Origin: Chondrus crispus
Lineage: Eukaryota; Rhodophyta; Florideophyceae; Gigartinales; Gigartinaceae
Direction of reading: 5' to 3'
Assembly: GCF_000350225.1 (NCBI RefSeq)
Contig: NW_005179382.1
Location: 361,467 to 425,466, forward strand
Length of the DNA stretch: 64,000 nt
A program made the translations under genes and the position numbers. Of the stretch, positions 10,895-22,966 are shown one piece after another (position 1 is the first letter of the stretch; each line of letters begins with the position of its first letter). Below the pieces are notes generated by a model. The model was not told the origin of the DNA and made no database searches. It saw only the letters and a list, made by a program, of their open reading frames with translations.

Positions 10895-11550
10895 TGTGGT
10901 ATAACCCCCCCCTTGGGGCTTTATTTTAGATTAGATCAACTCAGAATCGGATCGGTTACTGTAGGGCTCGATGCTCTACAGTACCACCACGTGTACCCCC
11001 GAGTACAGGGGCCCACGTGTACACGTGTACGCGCGGGACCGAAGAGCGCGCACACACGTGTACTGTCAGCCCCGATGGCTGACAGTATTACAGTGCCGAC
11101 CGACCGCTACAGTACATCGGTACTGTACTATTATGATAGGTTATTATGTACATTAAATATGGAGTGGACCGGCGGCGTTGGAGGAGGACAAGCACGGACT
11201 TGTCACCCACCGACCGTCAAGGTCCGACTTCCCGCTTATTCTAAGGTAGCGTTCGCTAACTGCCTTAGAGCGGCACCGAGCGCGGGTTGAGGACGCGCGC
11301 GGAACACCCACGAGTCGGCTCCGTCTCCGCCCGTCGGTACTGGATCGTTACCCAGTACCGCGCCGGGGCGTCGAGGCGTCGAACCGCTCGCGCGTACCGG
11401 CGTCCTCCCCGTTCCCGCTCTACCACGCTACCCGGGCCCGCTGCCCGGTGCCGTTAGCTGGTGTCCCGCTTCACCCCCGTCTTCCCGTTCGGACGGGGTC
11501 TACGTCGAGCTGTGCATACACTCCTCTCCGTTGGGGGTGTTTATGCTACA
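10895..11550 (+). repeat. LTR (family A), 3' LTR of the chromovirus-type element
   Basis: The unit is 656 bp, starts TGTGGTATAACC and ends TTTATGCTACA, giving short inverted ends (TGT..ATAA / TTAT..ACA). It aligns along its length with the 640-bp solo LTR at 20513-21152, which is inverted. Shared blocks include GTGTACCCC, CTGTCAGCCCCG, a TATA-like AAATAT region and GGGGCGTCGAGGCGTC. The flanking five bases (GGCCG / AGTGC) differ, as expected when only one LTR of a complete element is in view. It interrupts the transposon ORF at 11551-13317. Confidence 0.85.
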
Positions 11551-13317
11551 AGTGCGGCAAATATGCTCGGCGATGGAGGGGACAAACACAAACCCCCCGT
11601 CATAACGCGTATTGTCGTTAATGTCGCTCAAATCCACCGTGTCGGCTTGAAAAGAAGCTTCCTTTGGCAGCGACCTTGCCTTTTGGCATTGTCTGAATAT
11701 ATGTTTGGCTGATTTGATGCGCTGCGCTTTCATCTCGAGCCCATCCATGATAATAAGCTCTACGTGATGTCCGCAATCCTTCAATAATTGAGCATAGCCT
11801 TCTAAACAGGCCATATTCACAGTCCTCGATATACAGAGATGGCGGAGGAGCTCTTTGCGGATGGTCCTGTAATGCGTGTACGGTGGTTGTCGACGATAGA
11901 TACCCTTGCTTTTAACAAGGGCAGCTATGGTCTTGCTGTTGATATTAGGTTCACACGATGCCTCTTCCAGTATGCAACGCGCTACCCGCTGTGCAGTATA
12001 TGCAGGAGCACATGCTTTGTTGTGATTTATCCGCCGGTTGGTCAGGCTTGCTCCAGGGGCCGGCACTACCTGTCCGAAACACTCGTTTGCGTGTTCGAGG
12101 TACTTGTTAAGTTTCCAAAAACCACTCCGTGGTTGGAGATCGACCACGAACGTCGCGTGGCAGGTCTTAACTCGGCACCGCATAACCACCTTAACTAGAG
12201 TTTGGTGGATATTTATACCGTTTTGCACGCCCAAATCAGCTGTCTGTGCCCTCACAAGTTGCTCGCATTTCCAGCGAGCGCTGAGACGCATTCCCAAGAC
12301 TGGTAAAATCAACTTCACCGGGCGCGGCTTCCATGTGCGAGTAGCAACGCTATCTCCCTGTAGTGCAACCCGTGCGCCGTCCAAGCATCGCTTCTTGGAC
12401 TGGTACTTTTGCTGGCGCCGCCTTTCATTCTTACTTACAGTATCGTAGTCTTCGGCATGGTTGTTATCCTGTGATGTAGCACTCTCATCGTCATCTTGAT
12501 TTTCAATGTCGACATCTATATAGTCGGCTATGTAATCTGCCGGATTGAAATCTGTGTTGAATCCTTCCTCGGCCTCTCCATTTGAGAAGTTCAATTCATC
12601 ATCGCTCAACTCTTCAGTACTAGAATAAATGTCGCCTCCATGTTGACTGAAAGAGTCAGCAGGCATACCCCGCGCTGCCCTCTCCTTGCCAAGCTGTTCT
12701 GCTCGCTCCGCCATGTCTTTATCTTCTTGGGCCTGTTTATCACAGTCAACGTCAGCATCAGCGTGCGTATCTATCTCCTCGTCTTCCCTATTTTCGTCCT
12801 CTGACTGGAATGAGGGCTCACCTGCCTGATCACGGGGCACGTCATCCTTAGAATTGCTTGGTGTGGAATCGCTACGCACGCGCTGGTTGAACTCGTTCAT
12901 TTCTTCGCCATACATTTTTTCTTGTTCTTCACGATGTAGGGATTCCTCGGCACGTGTTTGCGAAATTGTGTACTTTAAATTGGGTTGGATATGAAACTGA
13001 GGGGCCGGACCATGCATAAGTTCATGGAATTCGTGTTCTTTCTTCACAATTTCCCAACATCGTGACAGTACCACCATGCACCTTGACAGCTGCCTCATGC
13101 ATTCTTCACGTTCCGCCATAGCCTCCAGCCCGTTCGCACGGGCAACATGGTGGTCTGGATGGACCATGACGGCTAGTTTGTGGTAGCTGCGTCGAATGGC
13201 TTTGAAAGAAGTTCCAACGCAGAACACGTCGCTAATTAGTGTACAATCTCTCTCCACCGTGCTGAAGTGCCGCAGCGCTTGCTGCAAAGTAGATGGGAAC
13301 AATCTTTTTGGCGGCAT
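11551..13317 (-). pseudogene. J-domain / Mutator-like transposase fusion, truncated by LTR insertion
   Basis: The start is taken at ATG 13317 (MPPKRLF...), because the frame upstream of it looks non-coding. Residues ~20-95 read as a DnaJ-type J-domain: FKAIRRSYHKLAVMVHPDHH contains the HPD motif that stimulates Hsp70. A long acidic Asp/Glu/Ser/Gln linker follows (~110-310), then a basic stretch. The C-terminal part resembles the N-terminal region of MuDR/MULE transposases, with a Cys-x4-Cys...His-x3-Cys zinc-finger-like segment (MRCRVKTCHATF ... EHANEC) and a helix-rich region. The frame is cut at the LTR boundary (11550), before any DDE catalytic residue, and ends a few codons inside the LTR. 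It is therefore a remnant of a DNA transposon with an unusual chaperone-type fusion. The MULE assignment is by pattern only. Confidence 0.6.
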
Positions 13318-16300
13318 AACTGAAATACGGAAAGATATCTGGTTCCCCTTGGTAACCGTACGGTTGGAGAGCTGAAAGAGTACGAACGGGATGGGGACAA
13401 AGAAAATCTGGGTCAAATAGGTGGGGGAATTTCCATCCCGTTTCAATGAATTTTTTCGCATGTTCCGATCAGGAGGGGGACATGGGAAAAAGTTTCGTTT
13501 TAAGGGGGTGACTGCTCGTGTCGGACACAGTTTAGGGGGGGAATCGGTCATTCCCCCCCCCTTTATCGAAACAAAATGCACCTGTCTCCTACTGTATCGA
13601 TACAATATCATGTGTCCCCCCCTGACACCGAAAGATTTTGACCTTGTCCCCCTACTGATTGTAGCATTAAGCCAAAACGAAATTGCACAGTTTAATGCAA
13701 ATAATTATTTACATTGCTGGCATGTGCATCTGGGGACTGTTTCAATAACGAGATGCGAGTCCAGCCGCGCGCCAAATGCAAAGTAAAGAAAATGGTGCCC
13801 ATTTTCAAATCGCCCGCCTCCCAAAACCCCCACAGTGACCAAAACAGGCTATAGGGGGGGGCCGCGATATAAGAGCACTTTGAATAAGGCCGACCTCGCA
13901 GTAAGAGCACCATTTTCGCTTGGCACGGTATCATAACTTCAAGCCCCATCAGACACTGTAATTCCAATCACACAGGCCTTTTCTCGGGGTATTTCAAACG
14001 CATCTTAGAAAATTTGGACCCTGTCTGAGATTTGGACGACACACACGACGACACCGGTGGAGACGCTCTAAGACGCTCTTAGAAGCCCCGCTCACAGTCC
14101 GCCTGTTCCATTTTTCTCCGCGACTGTGGAGGAGGTTAGTGACGAAACAACATATATTGGGGAAACGCGCCACTACACCGACTGCCACTATACCGACATC
14201 AGATGGTCTGAATGCATTATTGATACCGCTAGAAACAATTGCTCATGATTGTAATATAACAGAGGTAGGGATGTTGTTGCGGAGAGTGAGAAGCGTGTTC
14301 GCGCGCTTATGAGGGAGGGCTTCTGTGCACAGGTCCAGGCAACTACTTATTGGTGAGGCGTTACAGCGTTCTAAGGAGTAAAATGGGCATCCTGTGTGAG
14401 ATTCTTGAATAGTAGCAACCTCGGATTAAGAGCAGCATGAAGGGTTGGCACGGGGTGCTCTTATATCGTGGTCCCCACTGTATTTGGATGCAAATTGAGG
14501 TCCTGCGACCTGAACAGGACCGAGACTCCAACGACATTGTGTGCTGCAAGGGTAGTTACGGCAATGGCACGGAAATTAATGTCGACATGATGATCATCAA
14601 TCGCAAATAGCATTGCTGCTCTGCAGGCGGTCAAGTTGGATTTTTAAATAAAACTTGCAATGTGCATGTGCATCGTCCAATAAAATTTGCGTTCAAGATA
14701 TGGACCTCCTATGGGGGGGTCTCAACAGCAAATGTAGACCACCAACACCGACGCGCTGCTCCGTTTCTTCTTCATGTACAAGTATCTTATGTGCTCCAGT
14801 CTTTTTACTGGCCAACGCGCTCGCTTTTAAAGTACGCAGTACGTGTAGTGAAAGAACGGTCAAAAATGGGATTCAGGAAGCTGTTTTTCGTTTAATTTTG
14901 CGTTTTGTTCGAAAACGGGGGGGCTCTTTGTATTGTAGAGTTTACACATGCACAGTTTTTCCAGTAGACCCCTCTAAATATCGCACCCCCGCCTATTTTG
15001 CCAAATAATGCGATGTTGATGTACTGAAGTGCAGAATCAGAAATTTTAACTTTTGAAATGCCCCAGCATCAACGCCTGCCTCTTCACACTTTCGTTTCGT
15101 TTATGAAATGCATCATAAACGATGAGAAAAAGGGTTTTCTTATGATGCGCTTTTTCGCCCGGCGAATGACATCGCAAGCAAATGTTTTCCCCACCATGAT
15201 TGCCATAGACAATTCCACTTCTTTGCTAAGCGCTTGATATCACAGAGGCTCCATCGCTGAGGGGGGAAAGGATCTCATCTGTTTTGGAAATATATATTCC
15301 CTTGTGTGCCTATGTCACAGGCCGTAGATTGATAGAAGCCATGTCAGGACAGCCAGACAGCATGAGGGATATCCAAACAGGCCCGAAATTCGCAGCTGCT
15401 CTCGACTTCAAGAATGTCTCGATTGCCCGGAAGTATGGATTTGCAAGCGCGTAAAATATTAGGAGGAGCAACAGAACTTTTTTTTTGCTTCTCGTAGCAG
15501 TCTCACTGTGTGTATCCTCATATTGGTATGTTAATAGTAATTCATGTGCAGTTCCTGTATTGTCGTGCTGACGGACACCCGTCATGTTTTTGCTCTCAGA
15601 TAGGGTGCCGAGACATCCATAAAACAGCGTACATGCTCTGCCGACAGAACAAGTACAGATTACGTGAAAAACTGTGAAAGTTGTCGCCACAGTAAAGATG
15701 GAGTGCCTGTCTCGCATCATGAGCCCAGGAAGCATTGCCATGGCAGCGTCGAGACAATGAGGACAGTTTTGGCTCAGAAGTTTTAGCGTGGAATGGTCGT
15801 TTTCGCAGCCGATCCTGCATATCTGCAGCATATTCCACACCTCCCAGTGCAGAGTTCATACGACGCTGGTACGGCCCTGACTAGTGGGTTCTACACCTCG
15901 AGGCAGTGCTTGTTCTTTAGAGAGAAAACAGTACGAAAAGAGCGAAGGAAATCCTTTTCGTTCGTTCGCCTTTCTTTGCTCGTTGTGGATGAGTGCACGT
16001 GGGTGCTAACCTCGATCAAGTTTCAATCTGGAATTTAAAGCAACGATTTTTCGCAAGAACGGAGCGTGCGGCACGCAAAGTGTCAAAGCTGCAAGCAGAT
16101 GCTTGAGCTTGTCTGGTAACTTCCGGACAAGACGTTGGTCAGGGTTCTTTCGTGTGACAAACGTAAAGATTACGCATGCCCGCATGCACCTCTTCAGAAC
16201 TTCTTATTGGCAATGGGACAGATACCCTATCCTGAGACGAGAAGTGGTGTAGCTGGGGTTCTGTCTACCCTGTATTCTTTATTGGGTTGAGCGCGTTCTG

Positions 16301-17100
16301 CTTATATACTGTCTAGGTTGCGTGTAGCTCTACTACGGGAAAAAGGTGTTGATAGAGTTCCCATTCGGTCAATCAACTGTTCCGACGGCCACAAGGTATA
16401 CGCATTTCCCATGACAATCAGGAGCAGTATGTTGCCAACCTCCTAAGGCTTGTCGCCTTCCCTTTGTCCCATTTGTAGTGAGAGCATTGTTATACCAAAG
16501 CAATCATTGTTGTACTGTATACTTGCAAGAGCATTACTGCCCGCAACACCCTACTGATCCAGAAACCTCGTCGGCTAGGGACTCTAGCTAGAAGGCTACC
16601 GAAGATAGTGACTGACTTCCTCAATCGCCCTCACTCCTAAGCCAACACTGCCCTTGTCTACATCGAAGGGCTGTTGCGTCTTGTCCATCCGCCAAGCTTT
16701 TGATGCAGTTCTTCTACGGAGGCATCTCATTAATACAAATGAATGCTTGTCAGTGAATTTCATGAGAAGCATCTCTCCACAAGTCATTGATAAAATCTCA
16801 GCATTTGATGCCGTTTTGTTCTGCAACACTTTTCCAGAATACGGGACACGACGCACGAGTGAAAATGCTTCGCTCTCGGAATAAGGCTGGAGAAGTTCAT
16901 ATTCGAGGAGAAATGGTGCTGCACACGTTCCCCGTGTGAACAACTCATGAGCCTTTGTATTTCGACAGATCGATTGCCACGCCAGTGCTGTTTCTCTTGT
17001 AGGAGAGAGTTAGTGAAGGGGATGCAAGAAACGGAATTGTTCACAAAAGGCCCGTGGACCGGCGATAATGTCTATCAGGAGCGATAGGGGGTGAGAATAT
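13318..17100. other. Gene-free stretch, probably decayed transposon DNA
   Basis: I see no conserved coding region. It holds short chance ORFs, homopurine/pyrimidine tracts (for example C runs near 13551 and 13616) and an inverted repeat near 15110-15160 (GCATCATAA ... TTATGATGC). It may contain the other end of the Mutator-like element, but I could not place its terminal repeats. Confidence 0.4.
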
Positions 17101-17388
17101 CCCTAATGCCAGATTTTAATGTGCAAAAAACCGAACATTAACTTTGACGGCCCATAACTAAGTGACCATGAAAGAACCTAGAAAAATGAGAACATAGAGC
17201 CATTGTGGACGTGTAGCTGCTTTCCTCTACTACTTTTGGGGGCGGTACCGTAAATAGCTCCGGAGAGACAGAACGTCAAAGTCGAGGTCTAGGAGGTGGG
17301 TTAGGCAACCTAAAAAGGGTCTTATGTGCGAAACAACGCACATAACTGGCCCCTGTTTACTCAAAGGGCTGGCTTTGTGACACCTTCC

Positions 17389-18273
17389 CTAATTTGTTAA
17401 CACGCTCCTATGTGCGCTTCCTTCTTTTGGATCTTTGCTCCGAGGTTCTCTCTGCTTGTTCGGAAATTCCGCGAGTTGATGCCAGTCTAGTATTAGACCG
17501 TGTAGTTCGGGATGGCGGAACACTTTCCGCTTCCTACATCCTTGCCTGAGGGGTGATTTCTTCTTCATTGTTGACAAATTCTTCCTCGCCACTATCCTGT
17601 CCTTCAATAAAACTTTCGTGGATTGAACCGCTTCCTTGATTAGCTGAAGAACTCTCCGCCTCGCTATTCCCCTGCCTGCTACGTGATGAATTCTTGCTAG
17701 AATCCTTCGCACCTCTAAGTGCTTTGAGCTGTGCCAAATTTGCAAACAGCTTTTCCTGAACCCTTGTGGTACTCTCAGACAGAGATGTACAGAGCAGATG
17801 TCACATCTGAAAGTGGTACGATGGCCCCGATATCCCGTGGTGTGCTGACCACATAAAGCACAATACTGTAGCAATCCCTGTCCAACATGGTGTCCCCGCA
17901 CTAAAAGACGCACCGCAATGCCATCGGTAGAATTAAAAAACGCGAGCCTGTTGCGCTTTTTAGAATGTGCCAGGCTTATAAGCCTTTTAGATTCCTGTGT
18001 GCTTGTCTCTTGTCTCGTTTACGTCCCATTATCAGTCCCTCTTCCTCTTCCCCTAGCCCTACCACGTCCAGTCGCACCCCTTGCCCGTCCAGTCGTACCC
18101 CTTGCCCGTCCAGTCACACCCCTTGCCCGTCCAGTCGCACCTCTTGTCCGTCCAGTCGCACCTCTTGCCCGTCCAGTCGCACGTCTTGCCTGTCCAGTCG
18201 CACCTCTACCCCTCTCTCTTGATCGTTGCGGAGGCAAGCTTTGTGTCCCATTGGGACTGTCATTTTCCTCCAC
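17389..18273 (-). pseudogene. RG-repeat plus zinc-ribbon ORF of deleted piggyBac-like element
   Basis: One frame runs from ATG 18273 to 17389 with a single TAA at 18019-18021. The N-terminal part is a run of GATGRAR-type heptapeptides. After the stop the frame continues with a segment (FFNSTDG) that matches the large piggyBac-like protein (FFNSEDG). Next comes a Cys-rich domain: CALCG, then CDIC, then KSC and WHSSKH, the layout of the C-terminal zinc ribbon that piggyBac transposases use to contact terminal DNA. A basic tail follows. There is no DDE core, so any product could bind DNA but not catalyse transposition. Confidence 0.65.
18064..18205 (-). repeat. 21-bp minisatellite encoding seven-residue RG repeats
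   Basis: About seven units built on CTTGCCCGTCCAGTCGCAC, 21 bp apart with a few substitutions. On the - strand they encode GATGRAR-like repeats. The unit length is a multiple of three and the frame is kept, so the array belongs to a coding region. Confidence 0.85.
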
Positions 18274-19405
18274 TAAATTTGCTCCTGAGATTCAAACGTG
18301 TTCCCCACCCAATGTTCGCGCCAAAGGAGCACCATCTTCGCCCACTGGGCTGCCAGGAGTGGTCATCGTGGAGACAAGGGCGGGAAGAGTCGTGTTCGAG
18401 TGCCCTGGAGAAGCCATTGGGGAGACGGCACTGTGAGGCATCTTTGTCGCCCAATTTTTGTCCAATTGCCAAAGTGGAAAGCCATGAGCGACTGAAAAAG
18501 GCGCCCGAGGCAAAGTGTCGCCGCACAACTGGATCTGACAGAGCCGTTTTTGAGTCAGAGCGATGCCAAGTAAGCCCTTGTAACGGCTCTATGGGCCACT
18601 TTTTCGCACATAAGGGCGAAACGGTCATGTCCCAATTTTGTTGTTAAGTGCGATTTTTCGCACATAACAGGCATTAGGGATATTGCCTTTATTGACTCTC
18701 TCCCTTCAAGAACTGTGTCCTCTATGAGTTGGTATTTGTGAAATTACATCACATTAGAAGTGCCCTGACACTGGATAATTACTTGCAATCTAAGCACCGT
18801 CATTCAACTCCCATTTATTCTCGCACACGGACACATTGGCTGTCCACAAACAAGTACGAACATACAGCATGTGTGTTTGTCAGAAGTAACATCTCATCAA
18901 CCATTAACCTATCAAGGGAGAAGAAAACAGGAAGTAATGTACTGTAGTCTAGCTACAAGGGGGTAGCGGCACAAGTTGAACAAATCAAAGATTTAAAAAA
19001 TAATATCTTTTAGACGTCGGTTTTGAACAAGATTTGAATTTTCTTGAAGCGTGGCGACAGATTGTCAAGCCTCAAACCGGTATGGAGAAACAATGGTCTC
19101 AATGCGAAAAGAAGCGAATGTGAATGAACAACAAGTTGCCAGTTCTGAGGCCCCCCTAATCTGAACAGCCAATTTATTGGCTACTGCAAAAAACATGCAA
19201 ATTTTTATTTGAATTTCGATCCCCACTGCAGCAACAGTTAACCCATCAACTGATTCACAGCCTCCACACAACGGCGATTGTTTCTTTCTGCTGTCCGACG
19301 TTTCGCCACCATGCAGTGCTCCAACATCGGCCGCGGCAGCTTGCCTTCCTCTCCATAAACAAGAACCCGAAAATTCATTGCTTTGCGTTCGAAACGTTGT
19401 CGCTC

Positions 19406-21565
19406 TCACCTTAATCTTTCACAAGCGATGGCTTCGCGCTCTGCTTTGTCGGCCTCCTTGCTTGCTAGCTCTGCCTTTCTGGCTTTGTCCACCGCATCCT
19501 TTGCCTTGGCTTTTTTTAAAGCTTCTTCAGACGTGAAACATAAGCCAAATGTAGTATCCAGAAACCCGTTCCTTAACACCACAGGCTGCAAACCGATATT
19601 CTTCCTCCGCTTTTTCCGCTTATCTTCCAATATTTTCTCAATATCTACTGCCGAGATCAATTCATTTGGGTGGGAAAAAGACCTTGGCCGCGGCACACTG
19701 AAGACGTGCGAGAGGTTGGCAGGGTATATACCTGCCTTCGCGAAACCAGAGGCAATGGTGCTTCTCGTAAAAGTCATGCTGTATGCCTGTTTTACAAGCA
19801 TCAGAAAATCAAACCGGTCGTAGACATTGTCCTTCGTGTGACTTGATAGGCTCTCAACAAGATCTCGAAGCTTGTTTTTAAATGCGGCGAACACAGAAAC
19901 ATCCAACGGTTGTGTAATACCGCTAGTGTGCGCCGGCAAAGCGTACACAATGACTCCAGCATCGTGAAAAAACTGCATTGTCCTGTACCTCATGTGGCTC
20001 CTGTAACCGTCAAGCAATAAAAGTATCTTGCCACCGCTCAATCTTATTTTGTTGTCATCCACAAACACACGCGCCCATTCATAAAAATTTCGAGAGTCCA
20101 CGCCTGCAATGTCTTCACGACAAGTGATAACGCTACCGGTTGGGAGACATTCTGCAATTGTCTCCACTCGCTCTCCTGCTGCAGACTTTGTCACACGATA
20201 ATTAAGCGACTTGCCTTTTACGACAAACAAAGGCCTTCCAACGCAACCACTCGCAAATACTACGGGCATAATCGTTAGCCTTTCAATGTTTCGGAACTCA
20301 GGAGAACGCTGAACAGAGCACCCCAGTTTAGAAGATGTTGTTACGTATGCCTTCTTGTGGCTGGATTTCAAACTATCACGGTTGGGGGATATGCCAGTCT
20401 CGTCAAGATTGGCAATATGATATGAATCTATCCTGTTGTCTGCGATGAGCTTGTGCACCTCAATTAAATGGGATGTGAGGACATCTGCGTTGCCTGCGCT
20501 CCAGCGCAACTCTGTCACATAAACACCCCACACCCGGCGGAGGGGGTGTTCGCGATGTTCGGCGGAAGACCCCGGATCGGCGTACCGAGGGTTTTGAACC
20601 AACCAACGCCACCGGAAGCGGGCCGGTAGCGGGTGGTAGAGCGTGGTCGGCGGGGACGCGCGCGTAGGCGAGCGGATGGACGCCTCGACGCCCCGGAGCA
20701 GTACCGGTTGACGATCCGGTACTGACGGGCGGAGGCGGATCGCAGCTCGCCGCGGTGTCGCGTGCGTCCTCTACCCGCTCGGTGGTAACTACTCGCGGAA
20801 CGGCGGTGTGAGTAGAGTAAGCTGGGTGGTCGACCGTGGGTGGAGGGTTGCCTGTCCCCCTCCCCTCCGCCGGCGGTCGCTCCCTATATTTATTGTACAA
20901 GTTAATTAACCGTCTACAGTACAGTACCGACTGTACTGTAGTCGGCTTACTGTAGACAGTGCGGGCCGACCCGCACTGTAACGCTGTCAGCCGTCGGGGC
21001 TGACAGCACACGTGTGCTACACGTGGGGTACACGTGTTAGTGCGCGCGCGCTGTAAGGTATGCGCGCGCGCACGCTGTAAGGTCCGTACCTTACAGCGTT
21101 AGATCTAATTCTAAATCTAATGTATAGTACAGTAGCCGGCGGTTATGCTACAAACTCCTCCTCCTTCGAACAGTGTCTGAAGCGGATGCGATCGCTATGG
21201 CGAGCACGAAAATTGCGGAAGATTTTTTTTCCAGGTCTGTTGTTTACGAAGGGTAGTTTTGCTCGGCGATCTGCGGGAAACGACGCGACGAGAATCTCGA
21301 CTACATTACCGATATACTCATTGCTGAGAGGAAAGCCACGGGCAGAGTACCTGTTAACGAAGTCCACAATGACATTTTCTTCGTCAGCAGTGAGGTACGT
21401 TCAGCTGATCGGCTTCCTGTCCTTGTGCATTAGGCGGTACTGAAACGTGGATAACGGTATACGCGCAATCAACGAAGCACGACGTCTATCCACACCCTTG
21501 TCAACTGCAGCAAGAGCCTTTTGAAAGCATCTCTCGTGCTTCGACATTCGTTTGACACGACCCAT
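19406..21565 (-). pseudogene. pogo-type transposase (HTH + DDE_1), one nonsense codon and a solo LTR insertion
   Basis: Start ATG at 21565 (MGRVKRM). A psq-type HTH follows (ASLIARIPLSTFQYRL). An in-frame TGA lies at 21401-21403. The frame then resumes (TADEENVIVDFVNRYSARGF, a CENP-B-type DNA-binding segment) up to the LTR at 21152. Beyond the LTR the same frame continues into the catalytic domain: Asp in NLDETG, Asp in LLLDGYRSH, and the third acid in QPLDVSVF. The C-terminal ~70 residues are a Lys/Ala/Glu coiled coil. LTR plus target duplication is 645 bp, a multiple of three, so the register is unchanged. Apart from the TGA and the LTR the gene looks complete, which suggests recent inactivation. 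Confidence 0.85.
20513..21152 (-). repeat. Solo LTR (family A) in pogo transposase
   Basis: 640 bp, ends TGTAGCATAA and TTATGTGACA when read on the - strand, with a perfect 5-bp target duplication AACTC on both sides (20508-20512 and 21153-21157). It is homologous along its length to the LTR at 10895-11550. The absence of internal sequence between duplicated targets marks it as a product of LTR-LTR recombination. Confidence 0.92.
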
Positions 21566-21867
21566 TGTGAGTTGACACCCGGTTTCTAACACAGTCTGGA
21601 GAGTCTGGGAAGGTCACCAAGGCTTCAATTTGCACTTATATGGAGCAAAACACATCGAATTAAGTGTTTTCGAGTACGCAGATATCGAAAAAGCGCGGCA
21701 AAATGTTTGATTTGGATTCCCCGCCCAGTTATGGGCCTTTTTTTGTCTCTGTCACATCTTTGACATGCAATAACAGCAATGCTTTTGTTTATTTGCTTTA
21801 AAATCTGATATTTTTCGAGTTGTTCAACTGGTGGGGGTCTTGTGCAAAAAGTGGGGGCATCCCCTTG

Positions 21868-22740
21868 TAAAAGCATAGGCATGGATGGCTCCTAGAAGGG
21901 TTTTTTTATCAGCGGAGACAAAGGAACGTTACTTTCGCATTTGTTAGCGGACAACAGCAAGCAGTACAGTTGGACCTGGCGGCACCTTCGAACAGACAAT
22001 AATCTATCATTGATCGACACGGGCCGGACACGGGTGATCAACTGACTTTGAGGACCTAATAGCGAAGAAATGCAGAGCCGTCGCAACAGAAGGTGTTCAG
22101 CCACATTTTCCGGCTATGTAGCTATACGCAAACGTTTTGCAATGTACTGCAGTATGTAGCTACTTGCTTGCAGAATGTTCTCATTTCGGCGTGAAATGAG
22201 TTTAAACCTCTCAATACTGACATCTATCGTGCTTCTTGTTGAGCTAGTTCACAACTAAAGCTTCATCGCCTTCTCGTATATTTAGGCTGCTATAGAATTG
22301 TAAGCTTTTCATTGGTTGCATTTGTTACAAAATAGCGAAATTTAGAGGAGCAAGCACAAAGAATTTACCAGATACTCTTTTTCGCCATTGCAACCGGAGC
22401 TCCTCTACATGTACTCATCCCCTTTTGGTTAGGAAAGTATAAAAACATCCATTCTTGTTCTGTCCGGAGCAATTTGACTACTAAGGCTGGACGTCAGCAT
22501 GCAACATCGAAAAGTGTTGCCACAAAATGATTTTCCCCTGTATCTATTTCTCTTGCATCTGCATCTCAGCTCTTCGCTATTTTCTAGGTGTGCAGTATAC
22601 AGCGAGACAGATTTTTTATTCTGTGCAGAATTCAGCAATCGGCCAGTTCGCCCTTGATGACTACAGTATGGTACTGTTCTTAATAGGTCGATGCATGGCC
22701 TTGATCGTGTACTTTACCAAGTCGAAGCCAGTTCGGACTT
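21868..22740. other. Gene-free stretch
   Basis: AT-rich DNA with no conserved ORF. A TACTGCAGTA word near 22145 resembles the TACTGTAGT word just left of the pogo element (18938). Nothing else could be supported. Confidence 0.5.
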
Positions 22741-22966
22741 GAACTGACAAGGCAAAATACAAGGCATTGTCTTGGGCCAAAGCTCGTTTTGTATCGGCAT
22801 TGCTGGTTTGCTGTGTTTATTTATGACGTAACGAGTCGGAAGGAGGTACTGTACAGTATGAAGGCATTGTTTTGCATCCAAACCCTCTTCGATTCGGCGT
22901 TGCGACTTCACTGGTGTGTTTGTAATGCAGACCCTGCGCTGAGACCCCCAAGAATGGGGTGCATAT
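22741..22966 (+). repeat. Repeat R, copy 1, left half (split by piggyBac-like element)
   Basis: This aligns with 48680-48876, including AATCGGCATTGC/ATCGGCATTGC, GAAGGCATTGT and GAGACCCCCAAGAATGGGG. It ends at GGGTGCATAT, where the piggyBac-like element begins. The uninterrupted copy at 48680-49098 shows the original join. Confidence 0.85.

Larger units (their letters stand above)
17101..18679 (-). mobile_element. piggyBac-like element, internally deleted copy
   Basis: Ends are CCCTAATGCC and GGCATTAGGG, flanked on both sides by ATAT (17097-17100 and 18680-18683). It is 1,579 bp. It encodes only an RG-repeat N-terminal region and the C-terminal zinc ribbon, both homologous in layout and motif to the large element at 22967-27139, so the transposase core has been lost. 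Beyond the first ten terminal bases the subterminal sequence differs from the large element, so the two are sister families rather than copies. A palindromic GTGCGAAA...GCACAT motif recurs inside near 17325 and 18650. Confidence 0.8.
18956..21867 (-). mobile_element. pogo-type DNA transposon carrying a nested solo LTR
   Basis: The ends read TA-CAAGGGGG ... CCCCTTG-TA, so the target duplication is TA (18954-18955 and 21868-21869). Subterminal inverted repeats include CAAGTTGAACAA on the left and CAGTTGAACAA on the inverted right side. The element is 2,912 bp, or 2,267 bp without the inserted LTR and its target duplication. TA duplication, a psq/CENP-B-type HTH and a DDD-type catalytic domain place it in the pogo branch of the Tc1/mariner superfamily. 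Confidence 0.8.
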
